From positions 28,687-92,686 of the IMG/VR virus record IMGVR_UViG_3300025870_000004: a stretch of DNA of 64,000 bases. One strand, written 5' to 3'. The first letter of the stretch is position 1; each line of letters begins with the position of its first letter. A program made the translations under genes and the position numbers. The notes beneath the pieces are model-generated. The model was not told where the DNA came from. It ran no database searches and saw only the letters and a list, made by a program, of their open reading frames with translations. Source of the DNA: a virus. This document shows, piece after piece, positions 16,221 to 24,596 of the stretch.

Positions 16221-17075
16221 ATGATGATTTGTAAAACATCAAATGACAATATATTCAATTCTTTATTTGTGTCTGAAAGACTACAGACTGAGTTCCACTC
16301 TGAATTATCAAGCCACTTGAACGACTACTTGACAACAGTTGATTCCGATAACAATATGAATTCAATGTCAAATGAATGGACAGAATATTGGAAGACATTA
16401 CTCATCTCTGCCAATATAAGAAATACTTTAATGGTTTATAAAAAGTATCAAAATATTCTTATAGTCCCTACTTTTAGGGATGATAAACACGAATCAATTT
16501 TAACAACGGACAACACGGTAGTTCCCAATATTGCTTCACATCTATATCCAATCATTAACAAAAAGTATGATACTAGAACAAACCTTCACGTTGCATTTCC
16601 TACAGGACACAATAGTTTTATAAAGTTTCTCATGGAAGAATATGATGTAGATATCATTGAGTCTAACAAAAACTTTACTTTTGGTGATAATGATTATAGT
16701 ATTACAACTGATATGAATGGTGTTGAGTTTGATGCTGTTCTTCTGTTAGGTGTCGATGAACCAGAATCACCTGTGGATATCAGTGAAGTGAAAAATATTT
16801 TCCAATCTTTATGTGTAGAAAACTTTGATGTTATAGATGATTTCGTTAGACAATCTGTAACGGCGTCTTTCTATAATCCAGATATTGATAATAATGATGT
16901 GAACTATCATTATGATGATAGAGTAGTTGGAGACACAGAAGATTTGTCGGACATCTCTTCGTTTTTGGGAACTGCGTATGCGACATTTGACGAAAAAGAC
17001 TATGATGACAAATCTCGTCAATTATCTAAATACATGATAGATGTTATATCGAAAGGATATCGAATCTATGCTTAG
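16221..17075 (+). CDS. Unknown protein, member 2 of a tandem paralogous pair
   Basis: 284 residues, three bases after the previous gene and related to it (see that entry). Compared with member 1 it is more acidic and has an added Asp/Asn/Tyr-rich segment (SFYNPDIDNNDVNYHYDD) before the C-terminus. The divergence is large, so the duplication is old. The end overlaps the start of the kinase gene by eight bases. Confidence 0.55.
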   Translation: MMICKTSNDNIFNSLFVSERLQTEFHSELSSHLNDYLTTVDSDNNMNSMSNEWTEYWKTLLISANIRNTLMVYKKYQNILIVPTFRDDKHESILTTDNTVVPNIASHLYPIINKKYDTRTNLHVAFPTGHNSFIKFLMEEYDVDIIESNKNFTFGDNDYSITTDMNGVEFDAVLLLGVDEPESPVDISEVKNIFQSLCVENFDVIDDFVRQSVTASFYNPDIDNNDVNYHYDDRVVGDTEDLSDISSFLGTAYATFDEKDYDDKSRQLSKYMIDVISKGYRIYA

Positions 17076-17757
17076 TTTTAATCAATTCCAATATATCGAA
17101 GAGGGTGTTAACGACCCTACAATCTTCAAGGCAGTATTCCTTGCGGGCGGGCCTGGGTCTGGTAAATCGTTTATCGTAGGTAAGACTGGTCTTCCTGTTC
17201 TTGGATTCAGAGTCGTCAACTCTGATGATGCATTCGAGAATGCAATGAAGAAGGCTGGTAAAGCGATGACTCCTGACGAAATCTTCTCCGACGAAGGTCA
17301 AGATATTCGTGTTAGAGCAAAGGCGTTGACTGGTAAGAAACAAGACCTATACATGAAGGGTCGCCTTGGTTTAGTTATTGACGGAACTGGTAAAGATTTT
17401 GCAAAGGTGAGAAAACAAGCCAAGGTTCTTCAAGACTTGGGTTATGACACTGCAATGATTTTTGTCAACACCGACCTTGATACTGCAATCGAAAGAGATA
17501 AGTTGCGTGACCGTTCAGTTGGTGAAAAAGAAGTTACCCAGATGTGGAAAGATGTTCAAAAGAACATTGGTGCTTTCCAACAGATGTTCGGTAAGGAAGA
17601 TATGCTCGTAGTTGATAATTCAACTGGTAAAGACTTCAAGAAAGAAACGCTCCGTGCATATCGTGATGTTCAGAAGTTTATCAAACGTGAACCCGATAAT
17701 CCACTCGCCAAGAAGTGGATTAAACAAGAGAAAAAGAAGCGCGGTATTACTCGTTAA
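17068..17757 (+). CDS. P-loop kinase, zeta-toxin/polynucleotide-kinase-like, possible internal protein
   Basis: 229 residues from ATG 17068 (AAAGGA ten bases upstream); earlier starts would overlap the preceding gene more. Walker A is GGPGSGKS at about 25, followed by GFRVVNSDDAFE and a VIDGTG motif, then DRSVGEKEVTQMW in the lid region, the pattern of zeta-toxin/PNK-like kinases. The N-terminus LSFNQFQYIEEG resembles a T4 capsid-targeting peptide with an IEE/G protease site, so the enzyme may be packaged. Substrate unknown. Confidence 0.65.
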   Translation: MLSFNQFQYIEEGVNDPTIFKAVFLAGGPGSGKSFIVGKTGLPVLGFRVVNSDDAFENAMKKAGKAMTPDEIFSDEGQDIRVRAKALTGKKQDLYMKGRLGLVIDGTGKDFAKVRKQAKVLQDLGYDTAMIFVNTDLDTAIERDKLRDRSVGEKEVTQMWKDVQKNIGAFQQMFGKEDMLVVDNSTGKDFKKETLRAYRDVQKFIKREPDNPLAKKWIKQEKKKRGITR

Positions 17758-17939
17758 CCGTCAAGTGGATTTGGTCGCCACGAGGCGTTTCTATAACTGG
17801 CACTTATCTTTTCCAACTTACCTTCAAGAGTTACAACTCGTCTTTCGAGGTCTTGAATACGTTCTTTATCGGTCAACATGGCCTCACGAGACTCACGAAT
17901 CTTCCGACCCATATAGTCCCAATAACTCTCACGCTTCAT
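17754..17939 (-). CDS. Small coiled-coil protein, unknown
   Basis: 61 residues from ATG 17939. Residues 25-45 (IQDLERRVVTLEGKLEKI) have a heptad pattern. Overlaps the upstream gene by 11 bases and converges with the kinase gene. No family recognised. Confidence 0.5.
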   Translation of the reverse strand: MKRESYWDYMGRKIRESREAMLTDKERIQDLERRVVTLEGKLEKISASYRNASWRPNPLDG

Positions 17940-18099
17940 AACCAAATCTTCCTAGTCGGTGAAGAAGACTCGCAATCTTACGAGACTCTTCCTCATCCAA
18001 ACTATTACCATAGTTGTGCATATACACTTGTAGTGCTTTACGGATTGTTGCATAGTCATCTGGAGCGAAGACTGCACGAGGTCTTGAATTATCCGACAT
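17929..18099 (-). CDS. Small protein, unknown
   Basis: A 56-residue frame from ATG 18099 that fills the gap exactly, overlapping neighbours on both sides. Sequence includes APDDYATIRKALQVYMHNYG and EEESRKIASLLHRLGRF, mostly helical. No family recognised. Confidence 0.5.
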   Translation of the reverse strand: MSDNSRPRAVFAPDDYATIRKALQVYMHNYGNSLDEEESRKIASLLHRLGRFGYEA

Positions 18100-18302
18100 T
18101 AGTCTTGCCGTTCAAAGTATTGAATACCTTCAGCAAGAATCAGAAAGATACCAGCTAGAAGACCAAGCCATGTGAAGTTGACAATATTAGTGCCAACCAA
18201 TGCGCCACCAATACAAACACCAACCATGTTAGATGCTGGTGTTTCGAAGAATGTTTTTATGTATTGGCGCATTGGTAGTAAGGTAAAATTCCAATATTCC
18301 AT
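18099..18302 (-). CDS. Small membrane protein, unknown
   Basis: 67 residues with two likely membrane segments (MVGVCIGGALVGTNIV and WLGLLAGIFLILAEGI). Conserved tail YFERQD. Could be a small inner-membrane or lysis-related protein; nothing further can be said. Confidence 0.5.
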   Translation of the reverse strand: MEYWNFTLLPMRQYIKTFFETPASNMVGVCIGGALVGTNIVNFTWLGLLAGIFLILAEGIQYFERQD

Positions 18303-18305
18303 ATT

Positions 18306-18524
18306 CTAATCCTCAATGTAGATGATTTTGGAATTCTGAACAACAACCAACTTGTCACCTTTGACGAAGTTGTTGGCACGCTTGTAGTAAGCGATGTCGG
18401 TGTTAGACAGACGGTCAAGAGAGAACCCCTCGTTCAGTCTGAAAAGACGATAGGTGTTGTTGTCGGCAGAAAGTTCAGGATGAACGTCCTGAAGGACTTG
18501 TTCGATTGTTACAGTTTCACTCAT
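18306..18524 (-). CDS. Small protein, unknown
   Basis: 72 residues from ATG 18524, chosen because GGAG lies six bases upstream and earlier starts would run into the tRNA. Mixed alpha/beta with YRLFRLNEGFSLDRL and a C-terminal KLVVVQNSKIIYIED strand. No family recognised. Confidence 0.5.
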   Translation of the reverse strand: MSETVTIEQVLQDVHPELSADNNTYRLFRLNEGFSLDRLSNTDIAYYKRANNFVKGDKLVVVQNSKIIYIED

Positions 18525-18539
18525 TATATGCTCCATGTT

Positions 18540-18616
18540 TGGTGAACGCACAGGGACTTGAACCCCGAACCTACAGCTTAGAAGGCTGTTGCTCTATCCA
18601 GTTGAGCTATGCGTCC
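18540..18616 (-). tRNA. tRNA-Arg (anticodon UCU)
   Basis: Minus strand folds as a full cloverleaf: acceptor GGACGCA with TGCGTTC, D arm AGCTCAACTGGATAGAGC, anticodon stem ACAGC/GCTGT around a loop CTTCTAA giving anticodon TCT, and T arm with GGTTCGGGGTTCAAGTCC. The 3' CCA is encoded. It reads AGA/AGG. It has its own promoter upstream and is the only tRNA in the window. Confidence 0.95.
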
Positions 18617-18628
18617 GATTGTTTTTAT

Positions 18629-18657
18629 ATAATAACACAATTGGTTGTCAAAGTCAA
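18629..18657 (-). promoter_or_regulatory. Sigma70-like promoter of the tRNA
   Basis: Minus strand TTGACT, 17 bases, TATTAT, ending about 12 bases before the tRNA 5' end. Confidence 0.7.
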
Positions 18658-18689
18658 GGACTTTATGTTGTTTTTTTCTGTTTTCTGTA

Positions 18690-18842
18690 TCAACGGGTTT
18701 TGTTAAATACTTTTTTCCAATATTTTGCATTAATTTCACGAGCAATACGAAGTTTCTCAATCATTTGAGGGTCAGTAATCTTTCCAGAAGTTATATCTTT
18801 TTCATAAGTTCGTATGAAATATTTTACTTCTTTTATTTTCAT
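18690..18842 (-). CDS. Small basic protein, unknown
   Basis: A 50-residue frame whose ATG overlaps the TGA of the upstream gene (ATGA). Starts KIKEVKYFIRTYEKDITSGK and is helical and basic. Last gene of the island operon before the tRNA. Confidence 0.5.
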   Translation of the reverse strand: MKIKEVKYFIRTYEKDITSGKITDPQMIEKLRIAREINAKYWKKVFNKTR

Positions 18843-19474
18843 CTTTTCTTAGTCACTACGTTTATTTTTACGTTATCGGGAATGGGAATCTTAATCTTAT
18901 CATGACCATAATACAAATGGAAAGTGACATCATCAAATTCATTGAACATACCAATCCATACATGTCTCCAATTATCGTTCAGTCGAACCGTATTGGGTGT
19001 TGAACGGTCTGATTCTAATATCAAGTCTGTAAAACTCTCTAGGTTCATATCAAACAAACTATCGAAACCATAAATGTGAACCTCTGTTGCCTTCATCTTT
19101 TTACAGGCATAATGAACCGCAAAGTGACCACAGTTGAAATTGGTCGCCGCCTGTCCCATATTCTGCCCTTCTCGTGCTGCATACTCTGGAACTTCGAGAT
19201 GAAACCCCTTGATGAGATGTGAGTATTTCATGTAGAATGTTCCGCTTTGTTCCATCCAAATCTTTGGACGATTACCCAGAACCCAATCATACATGTCAAG
19301 TTTGATTTGACCTTCTTGTAACGCCATCATCATCTTGAAATCAACCATACAGGTCGCCCAGACTTCCTTACGAGGAATAGACATAGGAGGCATATTACAT
19401 ACTAGTAATTTACCCTTCGTTCCTCTCTGGAACATACCAGCGCTATTTCCGTTACCTAATACGTTAACTCTCAT
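18839..19474 (-). CDS. Rossmann-like protein with GNGNS motif, possible glycosyl/sialyltransferase-like
   Basis: 211 residues. Begins RVNVLGNGNSAGMF, similar to the GNGPS loop of DUF115/Maf-like and family-42 transferases. Later HIYGFDSLFD resembles their second conserved block (V-hydrophobic-GFD). It probably acts on a surface glycan given its neighbours (sulfotransferase, glycosyltransferases). Substrate cannot be told. Confidence 0.5.
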   Translation of the reverse strand: MRVNVLGNGNSAGMFQRGTKGKLLVCNMPPMSIPRKEVWATCMVDFKMMMALQEGQIKLDMYDWVLGNRPKIWMEQSGTFYMKYSHLIKGFHLEVPEYAAREGQNMGQAATNFNCGHFAVHYACKKMKATEVHIYGFDSLFDMNLESFTDLILESDRSTPNTVRLNDNWRHVWIGMFNEFDDVTFHLYYGHDKIKIPIPDNVKINVVTKKR

Positions 19475-20172
19475 TCATAGTCTCCATATCCGAACATCTC
19501 AATCTCATCACTATACTTTTCTGTAATCCATTTCTTCATGTGAGGTTGAATCAAATCGTTACTGTTTCTAATTCCCATCAGGTGCTTAAAACTTTTATTT
19601 CTATGAACACCCAAGTCGAGTTCGAACCCTAGATAATCATTTAGAATATGTATATCGTTTTTTAAGTTCTCAAACTTCATAATCGCGTCTGTATCTTTGA
19701 CCCATGTTGATAACGGGTGAACAAAGATGTGAGGCCATTGTTTCTCATGTTCTTCCTTCAACCAGTATTCGAAGTTGAAGTCATTCAGATAGTCTCCATC
19801 TTTCTCCCACACAGGGCCGTCCTTCATCACCCGATACAGAAACGCACCCATCAATCTATCCCACGGGTTTCGTATCACCGCAAAGATTTTGTAATCACGC
19901 CATTTCCCATTACGTTTCTCAAGAAGATGTCTCTCAAGGTGATGAGGATATTGTGCGAGGTCATGACTCTCCCGATGCGTCATCTTCTCAGAATGGAATG
20001 CAGGAGACCCGTCATTCTCACCCTTGAGATTTCGTAGTTCTTGTGCGACTGCCTTACCTCTACCGATATGATAGTCGTTACCAAGAGTTCTTTCTAGTTC
20101 ATCCTTGATGGTTGTTCCCGCAGATTTGGGAACATGGATGAACCCTATTTCTTTACTCGACGAGAGAAACAT
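19471..20172 (-). CDS. Sulfotransferase family protein
   Basis: 233 residues. The 5'-phosphosulfate loop IGFIHVPKSAGTTIKDEL at about 9-26 and the 3'-phosphate motif FAVIRNPWDRLMGAFLY near 100 identify the PAPS-dependent sulfotransferase fold (Sulfotransfer_2-like). It likely puts sulfate on a sugar of the phage or host surface. Overlaps the upstream nuclease by 20 bases. Confidence 0.8.
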   Translation of the reverse strand: MFLSSSKEIGFIHVPKSAGTTIKDELERTLGNDYHIGRGKAVAQELRNLKGENDGSPAFHSEKMTHRESHDLAQYPHHLERHLLEKRNGKWRDYKIFAVIRNPWDRLMGAFLYRVMKDGPVWEKDGDYLNDFNFEYWLKEEHEKQWPHIFVHPLSTWVKDTDAIMKFENLKNDIHILNDYLGFELDLGVHRNKSFKHLMGIRNSNDLIQPHMKKWITEKYSDEIEMFGYGDYE

Positions 20173-20569
20173 GTTTTCTATTCTCTAGGTGTTGTTCTTC
20201 AATGTCATCTTTGGACTGACCCATGTAACGAACCGCATGGTGCTTCTCAATCATATAGTCATTGATTGATTGGTCTGCGTAGTTTGTGGTTCTCCACAAC
20301 TCACCCAGAATACGACCAAACTTACCCTTACCGTCTTTATGTGTTTTCAAAACAATACCACCTTCATCATCCAACAAACTAGTCAGAAAGTCCTTTGCAG
20401 CAAGACCATATTTCTTTTCTTCTAAGTCGCGAGTTCTCGATTCAGGAGTGTCGATACCATACATTCGAATACGTTGTTTACGCATCCACACACCAAAGCC
20501 GAGGTCGATATCAACGTCAACTGTGTCGCCGTCAATAATCTTCACGACATTACATCTATATTCATACAT
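20153..20569 (-). CDS. Staphylococcal-nuclease-like thermonuclease
   Basis: 138 residues. IIDGDTVDVDIDLGFG, RIRMYGIDTPESR and GKFGRILGEL carry the family's calcium and catalytic residues (Asp, Asp and Arg in order). No signal peptide, so it acts in the infected cell, perhaps on RNA or host DNA. Found among surface-modification genes. Confidence 0.85.
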   Translation of the reverse strand: MYEYRCNVVKIIDGDTVDVDIDLGFGVWMRKQRIRMYGIDTPESRTRDLEEKKYGLAAKDFLTSLLDDEGGIVLKTHKDGKGKFGRILGELWRTTNYADQSINDYMIEKHHAVRYMGQSKDDIEEQHLENRKHVSLVE

Positions 20570-21212
20570 TCATTTGTTTCCTTATTGCTTGATTACCTTT
20601 TTCACCCGTGTGGTGAACAATTAGTGGCTTCCTCACCGCGATACCATCTTGATAGTCGATACGCAATGTATTATATGTGTGAGGTAATGGATTTATATAT
20701 GCAAGTTTTTTCAACTCATCTCCACCCATCATGAAGTAGAGAACCTCTTGGTCACCCTGAACTGGATTACGAACACAGTTACTTGCCCAGTCTCCAAGTA
20801 TTGTAGGTGTTCCCTCGACCAGAACAACACCAGAATTATACCATTTACCCATCTCATTCCTTCGAGCAGTCCACGGTCTATCCTCTACCATACCAAGTTT
20901 GTTTGGTTCAGACAGGTCAAAGATATGTTCTATATTCCCTTTGATTTCACAATCAGTGTCAAGCCAACAAACCTTGTCAACATCTCTGAGACGTGAGGCT
21001 GTCAGTATCGCACGGGGTTTTTTGAACCAACCCTTTTCCTGCGATTTAATCTCAATGATTTGATACATTGATATATGACTTAACATCTCTTCGGACATAC
21101 CAAAGTCAGCAATGATGAGGTGACCTTCATTGTGTCGTTCAAAGTTATGAATGAACCACGGGAGTTGCCACTCTGTGTTGATATCACATCCAGTTAGAAA
21201 TACTTCACGCAT
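20562..21212 (-). CDS. Glycosyltransferase, GT8-like
   Basis: 216 residues. KVCWLDTDCEI supplies a DxD metal/nucleotide-sugar motif near 80, preceded by KPRAILTASRL as in family-8 enzymes, and KWYNSGVVLVEG and PVQGDQEVLYFMM give the acceptor-side blocks. HHTGEKG near the C-terminus matches the GT8 His motif. Confidence 0.75.
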   Translation of the reverse strand: MREVFLTGCDINTEWQLPWFIHNFERHNEGHLIIADFGMSEEMLSHISMYQIIEIKSQEKGWFKKPRAILTASRLRDVDKVCWLDTDCEIKGNIEHIFDLSEPNKLGMVEDRPWTARRNEMGKWYNSGVVLVEGTPTILGDWASNCVRNPVQGDQEVLYFMMGGDELKKLAYINPLPHTYNTLRIDYQDGIAVRKPLIVHHTGEKGNQAIRKQMNV

Positions 21213-21852
21213 CGATAATCTTATACCCCTTCTTCCAGTTGTGCTTTGCGCGACAACCTTCTTCTACCTGAATCGTGGTGAAACTATCTTTCGCCTCTGC
21301 ACAGAATGGATAGTATTCCTGCAACCACGGGAAAGTATCAAGGTTCAGATACACATCAGTTGGTTTTGCGAACTTGGGTGCAGCCTCTACGAGTTTCTTC
21401 GCGCCTGCGGGCGTGACCATGTATGCGTGTGCGCCTGGAAAGTATTTCTTGGTTGTTAGTGGATTGATACCAAGAGTCTCTGGCGTATTCCAATTACCAT
21501 ATGATGGCGCACCAATGTTCATCGCATACTGAAATGGTTGGGTTGGGAGGGGTGCGGTGATGACTGCATCGTGTTCAAAGATTGCGTAGGTCTCTTTGCC
21601 TAATGCACATTCTTTCCACAACGAATAGTGTGACAGGAATGCAGAGATACAATTCAGATTGCGAGAGTATCTCTCGTCAAATGCGCTTGGTGGAATACGT
21701 TCATATTCCAGTAGTTCGAGTGGTTCGTCATTAGGTGTGATAGCACGAAACCATTCTACAGTCACACCGTGTTTTTTACCTGACGCAATACATCGTTCTG
21801 CGACATCGATACTTGATGAATTGTTGATTAGTGTAATTACTTTTGCTTTCAT
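21205..21852 (-). CDS. Glycosyltransferase, GT25-like (LPS glycosyltransferase family)
   Basis: Start set at ATG 21852, overlapping the TGA of the upstream gene. KAKVITLINNSSSIDVAERC, AFLSHYSLWKECAL, YAIFEHDAVI and GAHAYMVTPAGAKKLVE are the family-25 blocks. The EHD replaces a DxD motif as usual in this family. One of four GT25-like genes in the window. Confidence 0.75.
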   Translation of the reverse strand: MKAKVITLINNSSSIDVAERCIASGKKHGVTVEWFRAITPNDEPLELLEYERIPPSAFDERYSRNLNCISAFLSHYSLWKECALGKETYAIFEHDAVITAPLPTQPFQYAMNIGAPSYGNWNTPETLGINPLTTKKYFPGAHAYMVTPAGAKKLVEAAPKFAKPTDVYLNLDTFPWLQEYYPFCAEAKDSFTTIQVEEGCRAKHNWKKGYKIIDA

Positions 21853-22547
21853 GACGTTGTGGTTGAGACCAACCCCCTCTGAATAGTTGTGTAGTAAGGA
21901 TAGACCACTTGCATCCACGGAAAGAACTGTCTGTTCATGATTGCATCATTGGGCCACATTCCTACTTCCTTCACCTTCTTCAATACTTTCTTTGCACCTT
22001 TTGGTGTAACTATATATGCAGAATTTCCAGCGAGTCCGTGAGGATAGTTGTCCTCAAGGTCTGGAACTGGTTGTAACCCCATACGCGAACTGACCTTCGA
22101 ATGAAACAGACTCGCCTTTCGAGTTGCACCACGAGGGTCATTGAGTCCTACTATACCACCTTTGAACCCATCTGTCAAGTCCGAAAATCTAAACTTGCGA
22201 GTGAAGAGTGCATCGTGTTCCAGAACCATAATCGGTTCGTCAAGGTCGATTGACTTCTGCCACAGACGCATGTGACTCACCATACACGCAATACGATTCT
22301 GTAGGTCTGCGGTCTGATAGTGTTGAAGGTATAGTCCTGTCGCCATGTCCATACGGTCTTGACTTGCGTTGGTAGGGAATGTCCAGTCAAGTTTCAACCA
22401 CATATCTTCTTCGAGTGACTCAGGCGTGGTCGCACGAAAGATTATCGGTTCAAGGTCTGAACCTGTATCATCGATAGACTTGACCACGCGATTAGATGCA
22501 TCACGAGAGTCACGGTCATCAAGAAGAGTGATTATGTAGGCTTGCAT
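21849..22547 (-). CDS. Glycosyltransferase, GT25-like
   Basis: Start at ATG 22547, where the GT25 strand QAYIITLLDDRDSR begins; it overlaps the upstream gene by 29 bases. CMVSHMRLWQKSI, IMVLEHDALF and GNSAYIVTPKGAKKVLK are family blocks. Related to its downstream neighbour, probably by duplication. Confidence 0.75.
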   Translation of the reverse strand: MQAYIITLLDDRDSRDASNRVVKSIDDTGSDLEPIIFRATTPESLEEDMWLKLDWTFPTNASQDRMDMATGLYLQHYQTADLQNRIACMVSHMRLWQKSIDLDEPIMVLEHDALFTRKFRFSDLTDGFKGGIVGLNDPRGATRKASLFHSKVSSRMGLQPVPDLEDNYPHGLAGNSAYIVTPKGAKKVLKKVKEVGMWPNDAIMNRQFFPWMQVVYPYYTTIQRGLVSTTTS

Positions 22548-23280
22548 CTTTGTCTGGTATACCCCAAAAAAATTCATTTAGATATGCACCACCGATATAT
22601 GAACGATGATATAGATTATTAGGTTCTGATAAAACTTGATACCAACCCTCTTCAGCACCTTTTAATTTCTTATCCTTATATAGTTCATCAACTAAGTCAC
22701 AATCCCAAGACTTATATGGATGTATAATCAATGCGTCATTGATATAACATGTTGCCTTGTCTTGCATGGGATGAAGTTTATTGTAGGGTCTTCCACTCTT
22801 AATCACATTTATTGTATTAAATCCTATGGGAATTTCTTCATCATAAGATTGATTAATTTGTGAAGACCAATCAATTTGGTCAGAGACAATCGTATCAAAC
22901 CGACTTCTAATTACAATATCACACTTCGGAATATTCTTCATCATGTGATTGTGAATGAGTATCTGTTTGTGCCAATGAACTGCTTTGCGTTTGAAATCTA
23001 TAAGTGAAGTGTGAAAGGCACCTCTTTTGATGTCTTCGTCAGACAAACTGAAGAAATATCTACGTTCAAGACTTTCTGCGTCTGGATAAGCTTCTGTATC
23101 AAGGACAGGATGATATGTAACCTCTGGCTCTTCCATCTTAAATGTTGAGTCATGGTCACAATCAGTATAAGTCATTGTATAGTAATTATTATGAGGAACA
23201 ATTCTACGCAATCTTTCTGTGAAATCACACCAGTCCCCTTTCCACTTACCCGATACACACAATGAAACATCTATCGACAC
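22519..23280 (-). CDS. Putative glycosyltransferase, WavE-like
   Basis: 253 residues. Blocks EEPEVTYHPVLD, CDIVIRSRFDTI and GAEEGWYQVLSEP are shared with the gene at 30859 (EPEVTYHP, YIRVRYDT, AEDGWWQVL). The RxRxDT motif is like that of WavE-type polysaccharide synthesis proteins. Overlaps the HAD-nucleotidyltransferase gene by ten bases. Confidence 0.55.
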   Translation of the reverse strand: MSIDVSLCVSGKWKGDWCDFTERLRRIVPHNNYYTMTYTDCDHDSTFKMEEPEVTYHPVLDTEAYPDAESLERRYFFSLSDEDIKRGAFHTSLIDFKRKAVHWHKQILIHNHMMKNIPKCDIVIRSRFDTIVSDQIDWSSQINQSYDEEIPIGFNTINVIKSGRPYNKLHPMQDKATCYINDALIIHPYKSWDCDLVDELYKDKKLKGAEEGWYQVLSEPNNLYHRSYIGGAYLNEFFWGIPDKDASLHNHSS

Positions 23281-24596
23281 AGGTAAGTCTCCAAGTCTTC
23301 AGGTGTTCCCAGACCCCACATAGTATCAGCCTCATAGGTGTGTATTTGTTTACCATCTTTGATTGCGATGTTAAACACAGGACAAACATAGAATTCATTA
23401 TTCACACGAATATCATGGTAAATCATATCTTCGGCGTAGGTTACATAATCCTTACCACGTTTCCAGTAGTAGAACCCAACAGTCGCATTGTCACTGATAG
23501 GGTTCTTCTCTGCGACCTCTACAACCATTCCCATACCATCGGTCTTTGCGTATGACCATTTAGGATGGGTTGCCTTGAAGGTAACGATACCTGCGTGTGC
23601 TTTCTTCTCGTTCATCTTATACATGAAGTCAAGAACGTCCCACTCAACATACTGGTCAGAGTTCGCGATGAACAAGGGATATTCGTTGTCAATATATTCT
23701 TTTGCAAGAAGAGTTGTGCAGGCTGCACCTTCGGTCACACCATCGACCTCTACAATCTTACAGTTCGGTGCAATCAGGTTCAACATTGAGTCGAGGTTAT
23801 ATTGTTTGCGGTGTTCTTTTTGAACAACAAAGATATAGTTTGCATCAAACCCCAGATTATCCACAACCGTCTGAATCATAGGTTTACCCTCAACATCAAT
23901 CAAGGGTTTGGGAAAGGTATACCCAGCATCGGCAAAACGACTCCCTGCCCCTGCCATCGGAATCAGGACATTGAGTTTATCATCTTTCCACTTCGGTTTC
24001 ACGGGTTTACCTTTTATATTCTCTACTAGGTCAACGTTTACTTCTTCAGGTGAACTCACTCGTATCACATTCGCACCTGAACGATGAGCTGCGAGTAGAC
24101 CTGTTGGAGAGTCCTCAATAATTATAGTCTCTTCGGGTAACACTCCACATTGAGACATTGCTTTCCAGTATATCTCTGGATGTGGTTTTGCGTGGTCTAC
24201 ATCATCAGCAGTAATAAAAAATGAACATAGATGAATAACACCAATTCTGGATAGGCATTTCTCCACAGTTCTTTTAATCGCATTAGAGCATATTCCAATA
24301 TCATAACCATCTTCCTTTAGTCGTAAGAACAAATCTATAATGTCATCGTTCTGTTGTATCGTATCTAATCTATCATATGTGTTCAGTTGTTTTTCTTCGA
24401 ATATCTTTTTCGACTCTGATTCAGAGTAACCCATACGAGATAGTTTGTCTTTGGTGGTCATACCATCATAGACTCTCAGGTGTTCCTCCTGAGTTATTGC
24501 ACGGTCACCCAGTGCTTTGTTTAGTGCCTCGTAGTGGATATCCTTTGTATCAACCAGAACACCATCTAGGTCAAAGAGGACAAGTTTAATCGTCAT
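23271..24596 (-). CDS. HAD phosphatase-sugar nucleotidyltransferase fusion
   Basis: 441 residues with two domains. Residues 1-205 are a HAD hydrolase: LVLFDLDGVLVDT (motif I), ICSNA (motif II), KPHPEIYW and IIEDSPTGLLAA (motifs III/IV). Residues about 208-441 are a nucleotidyltransferase: LNVLIPMAGAGSRFADAGYT, PKPLIDVEGKPMI and FIANSDQYV. It could make an NDP-activated sugar or similar donor while the HAD part removes or prepares a phosphate. It is central to the glycosyltransferase island. Confidence 0.8.
   Translation of the reverse strand: MTIKLVLFDLDGVLVDTKDIHYEALNKALGDRAITQEEHLRVYDGMTTKDKLSRMGYSESESKKIFEEKQLNTYDRLDTIQQNDDIIDLFLRLKEDGYDIGICSNAIKRTVEKCLSRIGVIHLCSFFITADDVDHAKPHPEIYWKAMSQCGVLPEETIIIEDSPTGLLAAHRSGANVIRVSSPEEVNVDLVENIKGKPVKPKWKDDKLNVLIPMAGAGSRFADAGYTFPKPLIDVEGKPMIQTVVDNLGFDANYIFVVQKEHRKQYNLDSMLNLIAPNCKIVEVDGVTEGAACTTLLAKEYIDNEYPLFIANSDQYVEWDVLDFMYKMNEKKAHAGIVTFKATHPKWSYAKTDGMGMVVEVAEKNPISDNATVGFYYWKRGKDYVTYAEDMIYHDIRVNNEFYVCPVFNIAIKDGKQIHTYEADTMWGLGTPEDLETYLCR

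Noticed and set aside
15409-17075. Idea that the tandem paralogues are methyltransferases
   Set aside because: The FDAVVLLG strand is suggestive, but no glycine-rich SAM motif I is present in either protein.
18578-18760. 60-codon minus-strand frame ending IGRIAQLDRATAF
   Set aside because: Its end is translation of the tRNA sequence, a well-known artefact.
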